A stretch of 64,000 bases of DNA from Camarhynchus parvulus (Eukaryota > Chordata > Aves > Passeriformes > Thraupidae): the NCBI RefSeq assembly GCF_901933205.1, contig NC_044585.1, positions 620,001 to 684,000 of the forward strand, given 5' to 3'. Positions 33,359 to 44,434 of this stretch are shown here, piece by piece (the stretch's first letter is position 1; each line of letters begins with the position of its first letter). The position numbers were made by a program, and so were the translations under genes. Below the pieces are notes generated by a model. It saw only the letters and a program-made list of their open reading frames with translations. It made no database searches and was not told the DNA's origin.

Positions 33359-33639
33359 GTGCAGTTCCTGCCGTGCCCGCACAGATGGCGTCGGGCCGGG
33401 CCGTGCCGAGCGCGGCTCTGCGGGGCCAGGTCAGGGACAAACCCCCAAATCCCGGCTCTGGGCAGCGCTCCGTGTCCTGGCAGAGTTCTCTCTGCTTCGT
33501 GCTCAGCGCTGTCGCTCTTAAAATCCGCCTCAGCGCCGCCCCGCAGCATCACCTCCTGCTGCAAAATCCCTGCGTCCCCTGAAATGCCCCTGAGGGGCTG
33601 TGGGGGCTCCTCTGGGGCTGCCTGGGACCAGCGCGGGGC

Positions 33640-34015
33640 TGCAGCTCTGCTCTGTCCCTGCACCGGTGCTGCAGCCCTGCTCGGGCCCTGCACTGCTGCT
33701 GCAGCCCTGCTCGGGCCCTGCACTGCTGCTGCAGCCCTGCTCTGTCCCTGCACTGGTGCTGCTGCACTGCTCTGTCCCTGCACCGGTGCTGCAGCTCTGC
33801 TCGGGCCCTGCACTGGTGCTGCTGCACTGCTCTGTGCCTGCACGGGTGCTCTATCCCTGCTTTGCTCTATCCCTGCACGGGTGCTCTATCCCTGCACGGG
33901 TGCTCTATCCCTGCTTTGCTCTATCCCTGCACGGGTGCTCTATCCCTGCACGGGTGCTCTATCCCTGCTCTATCCCTGCTCTATCCCTGCTCGGCGCTGT
34001 CCCTGCCCCGCTGTC
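33640..34015 (+). repeat. CTGCACNGGTGCT minisatellite grading into CTATCCCTGC repeats
   Basis: The first half alternates CCCTGCACTGCTGCTGCAGC-type units; the second half is TGCTCTATCCCTGCACGGG and CTATCCCTGCTTTG units. All six-frame translations across it are repetitive (Leu/Cys/Ser/Pro/Ala) and non-coding in appearance. Confidence 0.9.
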
Positions 34016-34109
34016 CCTGCCGTGCCCCCGGGCAGCAGGGCCGGCCCCCAGCCCTGCCGGGCTCCTCGGTCCCTGCCAGCTCCCCCGGGGCTGCCCCGCT
34101 GTTTCCCTG

Positions 34110-34680
34110 AAACTTGTCCTGTACTTCACTTTGAATGCAGCAGGGAGTCAGAATTCCGCCCACTGTTCCCTTCTATTCTTGGCCCTCCGCTTCCCTCACC
34201 TCCCAACCAAAATCTGTTCTCCTTCTGAAAATGGCTTGGATTTTCTGACGGCGCGAAGGCAGCTCTCTCCCACGGGGGTTTGGGCCGTGGGCTGGCACCC
34301 CCAGCTCCCGCAGCCCGGCCCAGGGGCTGCCCTGCCCTGCTGACCCCTCTCCATCCCTGCTCTGCTCTGCTCTGCTCTGCCTGCTGGCAGCGCTCCTGCG
34401 GCTCCTCCACTCCCTGCTCCTTGCATTTGCCGCCTGCCTTGTGCCAGCCCTGCTAAATTTACGGGATTGTTGCTGGGAATTAGCGCCGTGTCCGTGTTTC
34501 CCTCCCTCCCTCCCTCCCTCCCTTCCTGCTGCCACCGCCGGCCGAGGCGGAACGCGCTGTTTGTCCCCTTTCCAAGCGGCTCTGTCGAATCAACAAGAAC
34601 AGATTATTCATCTGCTGCGGGAGGCTAATTGCAAACAGCCAGGAAACAGAGGATGATTTCATTGGGAAGGAATGGGCAGC
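34110..34680. other. unassigned interval with simple-repeat patches
   Basis: Contains (CTCTG)n at about 34359-34380 and (CCCT)n at about 34500-34524. The stretch 34560-34660 is repeat-free and contains ATTATTCATCTGC and GGCTAATTGC homeodomain-type words, a weak regulatory candidate. Confidence 0.3.
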
Positions 34681-35278
34681 GCTGGTTCTGCCCCTTTTGG
34701 CAGCACGGGTCAAACCCGAGCTCACACCTGAGGCGCAGCCCTGCTGCCAGCACCCCCTGATGGCTTTGGGGTCCCACTGATGGCTGGGGCCAGCACCCCG
34801 TGATGGCTTTGGGGTTCCCAGCCAGGGACCCTGCTCAGCCAGGCAGCAGCACAGCCCCATCAGTCCCAGTCCAAGCAGCACCTGCCGTGCCAGAAACCCC
34901 TCCAGCCCACGGCCAGGCACTTTTGTAACACCTGCACCTGCTCCCTGAGCTCTTGAGCCTGCACTGGGGGAATCCTCAGGTGCTCTTCAGAGCTCTGAGG
35001 TCTCTGGAACACAAAAACCCCCAACCCAGCACCCTTGTGCTGCCCATTTTACATCCTTAGCCAAGACGTGGCACAAACAGCAGCCCTAGGGCAGGCAGGA
35101 GTCTCATGGAGGTTCCTCCAGTCCAGGAAAGTGGAAGGGTTTGCTGGAGATGTGGTTTGTGTGTCATTGTCACTGCCACTCCTGGTGGCACCTCAGCTGA
35201 ACACATTTATGATGCTCACACTGCAGGAGCAGCGTGCCTGAGTGTGCTGAGTGCTGTCCCCTGCTCAGGGCCTGGGGA

Positions 35279-35530
35279 GTGCTGGTCCTGCAGGACATGG
35301 AACCATGGCAGTGGATTCCCAGTGCTGGTGCTGCAGGACATGGAACCATGGCTCTGGATTCCCAGTGCTGGTCTGCAGGACATGGAACCATGGCGGGGGG
35401 CCCGCCCCGCCGGGGGGGGGGGGGGGGCGGGGGTCCCCAGTGCTGGTGCTGCAGGACATGGAACCATGGCAGTGGATTCCCAGTGCTGGTGCTGCAGGAC
35501 ATGGAACTATGGCTCTGGATTCCCAGCTCC
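35279..35530 (+). repeat. 43-bp minisatellite, five units, broken by a G-run
   Basis: Units contain GTGCTGGTGCTGCAGGACAT and GGAACCATGGC, then AGTGGATTCCCA or TCTGGATTCCCA in alternation. In the third unit the end is replaced by a 42-base G/C block at 35393-35434 with a run of 17 G. Confidence 0.95.
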
Positions 35531-36951
35531 TGGTGCTGCTGCCAGGGCTCTGAAGCAGCAGCTGCTCTGCAGAGTCAGGTTTGCAGTGTGAGGAGCTGAT
35601 TTCCATGGGCCTTCCCACAGAGCTGCATTCTGCTTTCCTGCAGCCTTCTGGCTCTTCCTGAAAACCTCTCGCTTTAGGAAGCTCTGTGGGCACTTGGCTG
35701 TTCCTGGGGCACTCTGCAGGAGCAGCTCTCAGCTGTCACTTCAGTGCCTGCACTGCTCTGGGCAAGGGTGGGCAATGGAGGGGCCACCAGGCCAGGGGTC
35801 AGGAGGTGGCTTAGTCCCAGGAGCCCTTCCAGGCTCAGGCTGCTGCCAAAACCACACCTCCTTCTCACTGTACTCAGGGGGTTTTTGCCAAAATACTCCA
35901 TTCCATGACTTTCATTTGCCACTTCCCCTATGGAATTTGGGTGCCCAGATGTTCCCCTGCCCTTTGCCAGCAGAGCTCAGCCATGGCCTTGACAGGGATG
36001 TTTCTAAAGCCTTCATTAAGAGCTGGTTCAACAGCACTGACGGCATTTTCTTGGGGTTATTTCTAAAAGCTGAAGCAGTTCCTGTAAAGCCTTGAAGGTT
36101 CCAGCACATCCCCTGAAAACCTCTGTGGTCCAGAGCAGCAACAATGCCCCAGCAATTCGGTGCCTGCTGGGCAGGGTGAGCTGGGCTCAACTCCAGCAGC
36201 TCCACAAGGCCAAAGCCAGCGTTTGCTGGGATCATGGCAGTTTGGGACAATAATTGCCAAACAGGATCAAAGACAAATCCACCAGATTTGAGCTGCTTGA
36301 GCATTCCCACGCTCCCCTGAATATAGAGCAAGTTTCAAGGCAGAAAGAAAGGTTTGAAAAAATCCAGCTTGACACAGGTTCTCTGCAGGTGATGTCTGGG
36401 GTCAGGTTTAGTCTAAAACCTCCTTGGAGTGGGAGCAATGCTTTGGTTCTCCAATCCTCTGCCCAGTTTGGCACGGTCAGTACTGGAGAATTCTGCTCTG
36501 AACTTTGCCCTTCCCTGCAGTCCCACCCATTGCATTTTCAGGAAAACACACACTAGAATTGTATTTACTTGTTTAATTCTAACTAAGGAAGACAATACTG
36601 CCTTACCCCCTCTCTGAAATGCCTCAGTGTGCCCAAGTCCACTCTGCTGCTTTCCATGGGGAGGTTGAACACTGGGGACTGACTAAAAGGGCTAAAACTG
36701 AAGAGCCAGGCGGTGGTGCCTGGAGATTCGTGGGGCAGAGTGACAGAGCTGCTTAAACCTGGCCTGTCCCAGCTGGAGATCCTGCCTAGGGGGGCTCAGG
36801 AGCAGCTCAGGCCAATCTTTGCACATAACTGAACAAGTAATCCCTAGCTCTACCCCAGCTTCCCATCTTGCACCTTCCTCCAGCTCACTCCATAGGTTTC
36901 TCTTTTCCATGAACAGTTTTTCTGCCTTTTAGCCAGTTTCTCCAGCACCAA

Positions 36952-37012
36952 GCCATGCCAAGTGCCATGCCAAGTGCCATGCCAAGGGCCATGCCAGGTG
37001 CCATGCCAGTCC
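36952..37012 (+). repeat. short CCATGCCAAGTG tandem repeat
   Basis: Five copies of a 12-base unit with AAGTG, AAGGG and AGGTG variants. Confidence 0.9.
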
Positions 37013-37679
37013 CAGCCCCATCAGGGAGCTGTGCAGGGGGTGGCACACTGAGTGCCTCACATCCCTCGGGCACAGCCTGCTCGTGGCTCCCCTTGTCTGG
37101 GGCCAGGGGGGTTCCTCCTGTTGTGCCCCAGGGACTTCCAGGTTGTTCTTGGGGATCTCCTCCTTCTTCCTCAGGGCTGGTTTCTCCTCCTCAGGCTGTC
37201 TGGGAGGTTTCCAAGGGTGCCTGGGCACAGTTCCTGGTGCCTCACAGCACACCCAGCCCCTCCAGTGCCCCCACCAGGGCTGTCACACCATGGTGGGCAC
37301 ATCTGTGTGCCCCACATGGGCTGCTCCAGCTGGAAGTTGTGATTTGCCTCCAGCCTGCCCTGCCCCCTGTCCCTGTGTCCGGTCCATTCCCCATTGCCCC
37401 TCTGCTGTGGCTCCTGCTCCAGGCTGGTTCCCTCTGCTCTTTGCTGAAGGCAGCACCTAAAGGGGAAGGGTCCAGTTTTTGGCCTGGAATGGATTTACCT
37501 TCAGTGGCCCTGGACAGCCCATGGAGCTGGTCCCTGTTGGGTAGCATCCCCATCCCTGGGGGCAGGAGAGCTGGCCAGGGGTGCCCTGCTGTGTCTCACA
37601 CGCTGTGCCTGCCCAGCCCAGCTCTGCTCAGGGTACAGCAGCGTCCCTGGAAGCCTCTGCAGGCCCTGGAGATTTTCAA

Positions 37680-37900
37680 GTTAAGACATGAGCTAGAGGA
37701 GTAATCCAAAATGAATAATTTATTTTGGTGAATTTTCCTTCCCTCTGTTTACAGATTGTCTCAGAGCAGATTGCAGCTTTCACACCTCAATTCATTATTG
37801 GAAACTATTTGCAGATAGTTCCCGGTCTGCAACTCATTTGCTAACTCTGCTGGGAGCACTGCAGATCTGAAATCAGAGCTGCTGTGACTGGTCAGGTGGT
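37680..37900. other. possible conserved non-coding block
   Basis: Repeat-free A/T-richer DNA in GC-rich surroundings with AATGAATAATTTATTTTGG and TCAATTCATTATTGG words. Enhancer-like composition only; no direct support. Confidence 0.2.
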
Positions 37901-38228
37901 GCTGCCATGCTCTCATTCCTCGGTGACATCTCTGAGCTCGGGATGGGGCTGCAGGGGCGGCTGCTCCTGGGCACAAATCCCGTGCTCATTTTCTGCCAGG
38001 GCTCCCCAGAGCCTTCCTGCAAGGCTCTGCAGCTGCCAGGACAGCCAGGGGCCTTGGGAGAGCAGGGGTCAGCCTGAAAAATACACAAGGAAATGCAAAA
38101 CAAACAAACAAACAAAGTGAGAAGAAGCCACGTCCCGGTGCCTCGAGGCAGAGGAAGATTGGGCAGGGATGTCCCTTCCACCCTGGACTGATACTGGCTG
38201 AGCCCTGATACCAGACAGATAACCCAGG

Positions 38229-38614
38229 TGTGACCGTGTTCACAGGGGTCCAAGGATGAGGGAAGAGATAAGGATCTGACTCCATGTTTCAGAAGGCTGA
38301 TTTATTATTTTATGATATATATTATATTAAAACTATACTAAAAGAATAGAAGAAAGGATTTCATCAGAAGGCTGGCTAAGAATAGAAAAAGAAGGAATGA
38401 TAAGAAAAGCTTGTGGCTCGGACAGAGAGTCTGAGCCAGCTGACTGTGATTGGCCATTAATTAGAAACAACTAACATGGACCAATCACAGATGCACCTGT
38501 TGCATTCCACAGCAGCAGATAATCAATGTTTACATTTTGTTCCTGAGGCTTTTTAGCTTTCCTGAGGAGGAAAAGTGCTAAGGAAAAGACTTTTCATAAA
38601 AGATGTCACTGACA
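38229..38614 (-). mobile_element. solo LTR, family B, copy 3
   Basis: On the + strand it starts TGTGACCGTGTTCACA and ends GTCACTGACA, 386 bp. Flanks CCCAGG (38223-38228) and CCCATG (38615-38620) match at five of six bases. The A/T-rich seed segment here reads ATTATTTTATGATATATATT and is not expanded. Confidence 0.85.
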
Positions 38615-38789
38615 CCCATGGGTTACAGACTAGAGGAAAACACGGAGCTGAGCCCTGATACCAGACAAATAACCCATGGATTGCAGCCCAGCCATCCAGT
38701 GCTGCCCTAAACAGCAGAGCCCTGGAAGGCAGAGCTCAGAGCAGCGACCCCAGCTGGGTCCTACAGCTGTGCCTGTGCAGAATCAACAG

Positions 38790-39245
38790 AGGAAATCCTG
38801 TAACAGGGCTGAAATAGTAAAATAAAAGGAGACTTTTATTTGGAAGCTTCCAGGTGTCCCAGTGGTCACGGGCACACCCAGAATTGTATTTTTACAATTT
38901 TTAGAGGTTTAACAAACTAGCATATCTAATAAATATTGTCCAACTAGAAGAGCAGTTGGTTAGGTAATTTCTCCCCCAGGTACTGCCCCACTGGAGTTGG
39001 TCCAGGGCTTCTTTGCCTCACTTCTTGTTATGTCTTCTCAAATTCTGATTAGAAAATTGAATGTTCTTCTTGTAGCTCCTCTACTTGAAAATAAGACTAA
39101 ATAGCATTCCAGGAATGTGTTAGAAGGTTAGCTTCTTACTCTGAAATCTAAGAGAAAGGACGGGAAAAATACCAGGAACTGTATAAACACATTTTAATGG
39201 TCTACAAAGTCACAAATACATGAAAACTACAGAAAAAGCAAAAAT
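38790..39245. other. AT-rich block, possibly a decayed LTR
   Basis: AATAAAAGGAGACTTTTATT near 38821 is a foldback of AATAAAAG and CTTTTATT. The following 400 bases are A/T-rich with no open frame. It may be an LTR or ERV remnant, but there is no second copy to define it. Confidence 0.3.
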
Positions 39246-39479
39246 GTTCAGGCATCAGCTGGGCTGGAGCAGCCATTCTTCAGCTGCTGCTCCCAGGACC
39301 CTTCCCACTCCTTGGCTGTGTGTCCAGCACACACCCAGCCTGCAGGATGTGCTCAGCACCTGGGGCTGGGGCTGCTGGGAGGCTTTGCACCCCAAAAACC
39401 TGCTCAGCGTGGATGCTGTGTCTGCCTGGGGCTTTGCATTGGGGTGGGGCTGAGAGCAGCTGCTGCAGGGATGGAGAGG

Positions 39480-40165
39480 CCCCGGCTGTGCTGGGCTCCC
39501 TGGGCACCCTGGGGCACCCAGCACTGCCAGCCCCAGCACCCATGGGCACCCTGGGGCACCCAGCACTGCCAGCCCAGCCCCAGCACCCATGGGCACCCTG
39601 GGGCACCCAGCACTGCCAGCCCAGCCCCAACACCCATGGGCACCCTGGGGCACCCAGCACTGCCAGCCCAGCCCCAGCACCCATGGGGCGCCCTGCCTGG
39701 CCAGCCCACCCAGCACTGCCAGGCCCCTGGGCACCCAACGCCGCACCCATGGGCACCCTGGGGCACCCAGCACTGCCAGCCCCCAGCACCCATGGGCGCC
39801 CTGGGGCACCCAGCCCAGCCCCACACCCATGGGCACCCTGGGGCACCCAGCACTGCCAGCCCAGCCCCAACACCCATGGGCACCCTGGGGCACCCAGCAC
39901 TGCCAGCCCAGCCCCAGCACCCATGGGCACCCTGGGGCACCCAGCACTGCCAGCCCAGCCCCAACACCCATGGGCACCCTGCCAGCCCCAGCACCCATGG
40001 GCACCCTGGGGGCACCCAGCACTGCCAGCCCCAGCACCCATGGGCACCCTGGGGCACCCAGCACTGCCAGCCCAGCCCCAGCACCCATGGAATGCACAGG
40101 GCACCCCCGGGGCACCCAGCACTGCCAGTTCACCCCAACACCCATGGAATGCACAGGGCACCCCT
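39480..40165 (+). repeat. GC-rich minisatellite, about a dozen units of 45-50 bp
   Basis: Units read GGGCACCCTGGGGCACCCAG, CACTGCCAGCC, then CAGCCCCAGCACCCAT, with an optional CAGCC insertion that alternates between units. The final two units carry GGAATGCACAGGGCACCCC. Frames longer than 300 codons occur here on both strands and are products of the repeat. Confidence 0.95.
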
Positions 40166-40529
40166 GGCCCAGCTCTGTGCAGTAGCAGCTTTTGCTGTCA
40201 GGTCTTTGTTCGGATTTTCCTGCACCTCTCCCCCTCCCCTTGGCTCCCCTGCACGTGCAGAATCTCTGGGATGGGCTGGCCCCAGCCGGGTGCTGAGTGC
40301 CCACCAGAGCTGCTTTATCAGTGCCCTCTGCAACTGGAGAGGGGAGAGAAAATAAAGGGAGAGGTAAACACTGGCAGAGATCCCTCCCTGGTCACCATCA
40401 CAGGCACAACAGCCTGAACCTGGGGATACTGATTGAATTTATTACCAAAACATCAGAGCAGGACAATGAGAATAGAATTAATCTCAAAACCAGCTTTCCT
40501 TCACCTCTCCCTCTTCCCTGTTCACTCTG

Positions 40530-40830
40530 CTCTGGAGCCAGGCTGGGAGAGCTGGGGGTGCTCACCTGGAGAGGAGAAGGCTCCAGGAGAGCTGCAGAGG
40601 GACTGGGGACAAGGGATGGAGGGACAGGACACAGGGAATGGCTCCCACTGCCAGAGGGCAGGGCTGGATGGGATATTGGGAATTGTTCCCTGGCAGGGTG
40701 GGCAGGCCCTGGCACAGGGTGCCCAGAGCAGCTGGGGCTGCCCCTGGATCCCTGGCAGTGCCCAAGGCCAGGCTGGACACTGGGGCTGGGAGCACCTGGG
40801 ACAGGGGAAGGTGTCCCCCAAACCGTTCTG
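40530..40830 (+). mobile_element. CR1 LINE 3' fragment
   Basis: GGTGCTCACCTGGAGAGGAG, GGCTCCCACTGCCAGAGGGC, GATATTGGGAATTGTTCCCT and GGACAGGGGAAGGTGTCCC. Compared with other copies a stretch just before the tail (GGCAGGGGTGGCACTGG..) is deleted. Confidence 0.85.
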
Positions 40831-41392
40831 GGATCCCCTGCCTGTTCCCAGCTGCTCACAGCGAGTGCAGGGCGAGCTCAGGGAGCCCCAAGCCCAGGGG
40901 GAGCCCTCGGCCAGGTGAGTCTGCCCAAGGCTGCAAAGGGAGCAGCTTTCTGCAAGAGATGCCTGGATAAATCAGCAGCCCTTCCTGCACAGCTTCTGAA
41001 GGATTCCTGGCACATCCCAATCTCAGCAGCACCGCCAGGACCAGGTGGGAACCTTTTCCAGAGGGGATTGATGTGTCAGGCTGGAGCGGTGCTGGGATGA
41101 TTTACAGGAACAACTCGTCCACACCGACCCCATTGCTCAGGCAGAGAGGCTGAAATGTGAGGGGAATCACGGAGCAGGAGCTGCCAGGGCCATCACTCAC
41201 TGCTGGGAGAGCAGCAGCAGCCCGGGGCTGGCTGGAGAGGCAGGGCTGGGTGCGCTGGCAGAGGTGCAGCCTGCACAGCAATGTCCCTGCTCTCTTCCCA
41301 GAGCTCACCTACCCTGGCATTCCCAGAAAACCCTTCTGCTCCTTCAGAGCAGTCCTGCCATGGACTGACAGAGGGCAGCTTTTCTGTCCTTG

Positions 41393-41752
41393 CCCAGCCC
41401 AGCCCAGCCCAGCCCAGCCCAGCCCAGCCCAGCCCGGCGCCCAGCCCGGCCCAGCCCAGCCCAGCCCAGCCCGGCCCAGCCCAGCTCAGCCCAGCTCAGC
41501 CCGGCCCAGCCCGGCCCGGCCTGGCCCGGCCCAGCTCAGCCCAGCCCAGCTCAGCCCAGCCCAGCCCAGCCCAGCCCGCCCAGCCCAGCCCGCCCGCCCA
41601 GCCCAGCCCAGCCCAGCCGCCCGGCCCGCCCAGCCCAGCCCAGCCCAGCCCAGCCCAGCCCAGCCCGGCCCAGCTCAGCCCAGCCCAGCCCGGCCCGGCC
41701 CGGCCCAGCCCAGCTCAGCCCAGCCCAGCTGAGCCCAGCCCGGCTCAAGTGC
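41393..41752 (+). repeat. (CCCAG)n array with CTCAG and CCCGG variants
   Basis: About 360 bases of pentamers. On the minus strand these read GGGCT, GAGCT and GGCCG, giving repeated GAGCTGGGCT words with many AGCT sites. The minus strand is G-rich throughout and could form G-quadruplexes or R-loops. Ala/Gln/Pro/Ser and Gly/Leu/Trp/Ala frames across it are artefacts. Confidence 0.95.
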
Positions 41753-42044
41753 AGTTTCATGGCAGGAGCAGCGCAGCAGCCCAGGGCACAGCTCAGCCCA
41801 GGGCACAGCTCAGCCCCTCGCTGCCTCTCCCTGGGCCCATGAGCTGAGCAGCTGGCGGGGCTGGAGCCAGGCAGAGCTCACACAGGGCCAGGGCCCGCTC
41901 CGGCCGTGCCCTGTGTCCCTGCAGAGCCCAGGGGTGCCAGGCCGTGCCTCTGTGCTCTGGGCTGGCCCTGGGCAGCCTCTGAGGTGCTCTGGGACCCAGA
42001 GCTCACCGACTGCAGGGGAGAAGCCAGGCCTGGCACATCAGCTG

Positions 42045-42330
42045 TGTGAGCTGCAGGGACCCCCAGGATCACCCAGCCCACCTGGCCCTGCCCAGACCCC
42101 CAACAACCCCACCCTGTCCATCCCTGGCAGCGCTGCCCAAAGGCTCCTGGAGCTCTGGCAGCCTCAGGGCCGTGCCCATTCCCTGGGCAGCCTGGGCAGT
42201 GCCAGCACCCTCTGGGGGAAGAACCCTGCCCTGAGCTCAGCCTGAGCTGCCCTGGCCCAGCTCCAGCCGTGCCCTGGGTGCTGTCCCTGTCCCAGAGCAG
42301 AGCTCAGTGCCTGCCCCTCATCTTGCCCAG
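42045..42330 (-). mobile_element. CR1 LINE 3' fragment
   Basis: GCAGGGACCCCCAGGATCAC, CCCCAACAACCCCACCCTGT and GGGGGAAGAACCCTGCCCTG in reverse-complement order; the tail itself is missing. Confidence 0.9.
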
Positions 42331-42417
42331 GAAATTGCTCCTGACTGGAGAATGATCCCAGAACAAGGTCCCACCTGCCACAACTTCACATCACCTGCTC
42401 ATGCAGTTATGTGTAAA

Positions 42418-42640
42418 ATACCTGGTTTACATTGTACTTATATTTATATTTTACTTAATTTATATATTTTTATATTTTATACATGTATCTGTATTTTATT
42501 CAATTTTCATATTTCTATATTTTATATGTGTATTTATATTGATATTTTATTTAATGTATATATTTTTCTATTTTATATATGTGTTTATATTTATAATTTA
42601 TTTACTTTATATATTTTTGTATCTGTTTCTATTGTTTGCT
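42418..42640 (+). repeat. AT-rich degenerate tandem repeat, about 50-bp period
   Basis: Roughly four units of TTTATATATTTTTATATTTT plus ACATGTATCTGTATTTTA-like sequence. It is an island of extreme A/T content in GC-rich DNA, so the Ile/Phe/Tyr frames over it are compositional. Confidence 0.85.
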
Positions 42641-42844
42641 GTGCAGGTAGGATGGTTCAGTCCTGGCACTCTGCTCTGCTGCAGGAGTCACTCACTCTGC
42701 CAGCACAGAACTTCCCTGCCCACGGCAGCGCATCAGTGCAGGCACTGCAAATGGAGCAGGAGCTGCTCTGGGTGCTGGATAAATCCTGGCAGCACAGATC
42801 CTCCCCGACTGCTCCCCTGGCCCAGGAGCCTGGCTGATGTAGAG

Positions 42845-42935
42845 ACCCCAGTGCCTCCCAATGCCTCCCTGTGCCTCCCAGTGCCCCCCAGTGCCCCCCA
42901 ATGACTCCCTGTGCCTCCCAGTGCCCCCCCGTGCC
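42845..42935 (+). repeat. CCCARTGCCT 10-bp tandem repeat
   Basis: Degenerate units of GTGCCTCCCA and GTGCCCCCCA. Confidence 0.85.
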
Positions 42936-42957
42936 AGAACTTGGCAGAGACAGTGCA

Positions 42958-43035
42958 GAGTCCCAGGATGGTCTGGGCTGGAAGGGACCTTAAAAGATCA
43001 TCTTGTCCCCCTTGTCCCCCTTCCACGAGCAAGAG
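42958..43035 (-). mobile_element. CR1 LINE 3' fragment, short
   Basis: CCCAGGATGGTCTGGGCTGG followed by AAGGGACCTTAAAAGATCAT, reverse-complement orientation. Confidence 0.7.
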
Positions 43036-43564
43036 AAAAACACTCCTGGTCTTTTGGTGCCCTTTTCTGCCTCCCTGCTCCTCTCAGAGGGGTTTTCAGG
43101 TGCTCCCAGCCACATCAGACACAGGACAGCTGCAGCCACAAGGCCATGAGGCAGAAAGCTGAAAAGCCTTTTCTGGACCAGAACAGGATACACTTTATTC
43201 AGTACTGGGATTCAGGTGTCAGTTCCTTTAGGGTCTGTTAAAGAAGAAAGAGGTGGGTGTGAGCACAGCAAAGGGCAATGAATTCCCATTTCATGTGCCC
43301 TATTTCCACACATCCACCTCCCTCAGTGCCCACAGGCCCAGGAATGTGCCCTAAATCCTTTGGGAGCCCTGTGCTCACAGCTGAAGGGAGCAGGGTGGGA
43401 TGGCACTTTGCAAACAGGACTCCCAATGTGCAGGAAGAGAATTGATCCCAGTGTGATTAAGCATCAGGTAGAGCTGAACATGTAATTATCCAGTCAAAGC
43501 AAGAAGGCTTCATCTCGAGGAGGCTGGCGGCTCTCCAGAGTCACTGCAGCTGTGAGCACCCAGC

Positions 43565-43705
43565 TCCGGGCCCCCCGCGGGGCCCCCCCCCACCCCCCCC
43601 CCCCGGAGACCCGGCCAAAGAAAAAAAGGGGAAAAGAGGGGGCAAAAAAAAAGAAAAAAAAAGGGAAGGGGCACAAAAAAAAAAAGGGGGGAAAAGGTAC
43701 AAACA
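43565..43705 (+). other. anomalous homopolymer patch, C-rich then A/G-rich
   Basis: A C-run block (GGGCCCCCCGCGGGGCCCCC and onward) changes abruptly to alternating runs of A and G of 4-11 bases. Such clusters of homopolymers are unusual natural sequence and typical of noisy consensus. The patch directly precedes the minisatellite at 43722. Confidence 0.7.
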
Positions 43706-43721
43706 AACAAAACAAGAAGCA

Positions 43722-44430
43722 CAGGTGTCACACACACGCCAGGGACATCTCCTGTCACACACACACAGCCTGGGGGCTGCCCTCCTGCACACAGCTCCTG
43801 AAAACTGGTTACACCCACAGCAATGGACACAGTGTCACACACACAGCAATGGGAAGCACAGGTGTCACACACACACAGAGCAATGGGGAGCACAGGTGTC
43901 ACACACACACACAGCAATGGGAAGCACAGGTGTCACACACACACACACCAATGGGAGGCACAGGTGTCACACACACACAGCAATGGGAAGCACAGGTGTC
44001 ACACACACAGTGTCACACAGCAATGGGAAGCACAGGTGTCACACACAGCCATGGGAAGCACAGGTGTCACACACACACAGCAATGGGAAGCACAGGTGTC
44101 ACACACACACACATGGAGCAATGGTGTACACACACACAGTGTCACACACACACACACAGCAATGGGGAGCACAGGTGTCACAGGTGTCACACACACAACA
44201 AAGCAATGGGGAGCACAGGTGTCACACACACAACAGAGAGCACATGAAAGGAAGCACAGGTGTCACACACACACAGCAATGGGAAGCACAGGTGTCAACA
44301 CACAGCAATGGGAGCACAGGTGTCACACACACGCAATGGGAAGCACAGGTGTCACACACACACAGCAATGGGAAGCACAGGTGTCACACAGCAATGGGAA
44401 GCACAGATGACACAGAACAGGAAGCAGAGA
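43722..44430 (+). repeat. CA-rich minisatellite, about 17 units of 30-36 bp
   Basis: The unit is AATGGGAAGCACAGGTGTCA plus a (CA)n stretch of variable length. Length variation is almost wholly in the CA run. Each unit carries CAGGTG (an E-box/ZEB-type word) and AGGTGTCA (a T-box-type half-site). The long His/Thr/Gln/Trp-rich frames are repeat artefacts. Confidence 0.95.
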
Positions 44431-44434
44431 TGTC

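Noticed and set aside
33384..33435. Possible first exon: ATGGCGTCGGG.. followed by CAG|GTCAGG
   Set aside because: Start context and donor are passable, but there is no CpG island, and the frame continues into low-complexity sequence directly beside two minisatellites.
39255..40417. Frames over 300 codons on both strands
   Set aside because: They translate a GC-rich minisatellite whose units maintain open frames in several phases.
43722..44430. CRISPR-like array
   Set aside because: Units are regularly spaced but there are no unique spacers; variation is CA-run length only, and the window is vertebrate.
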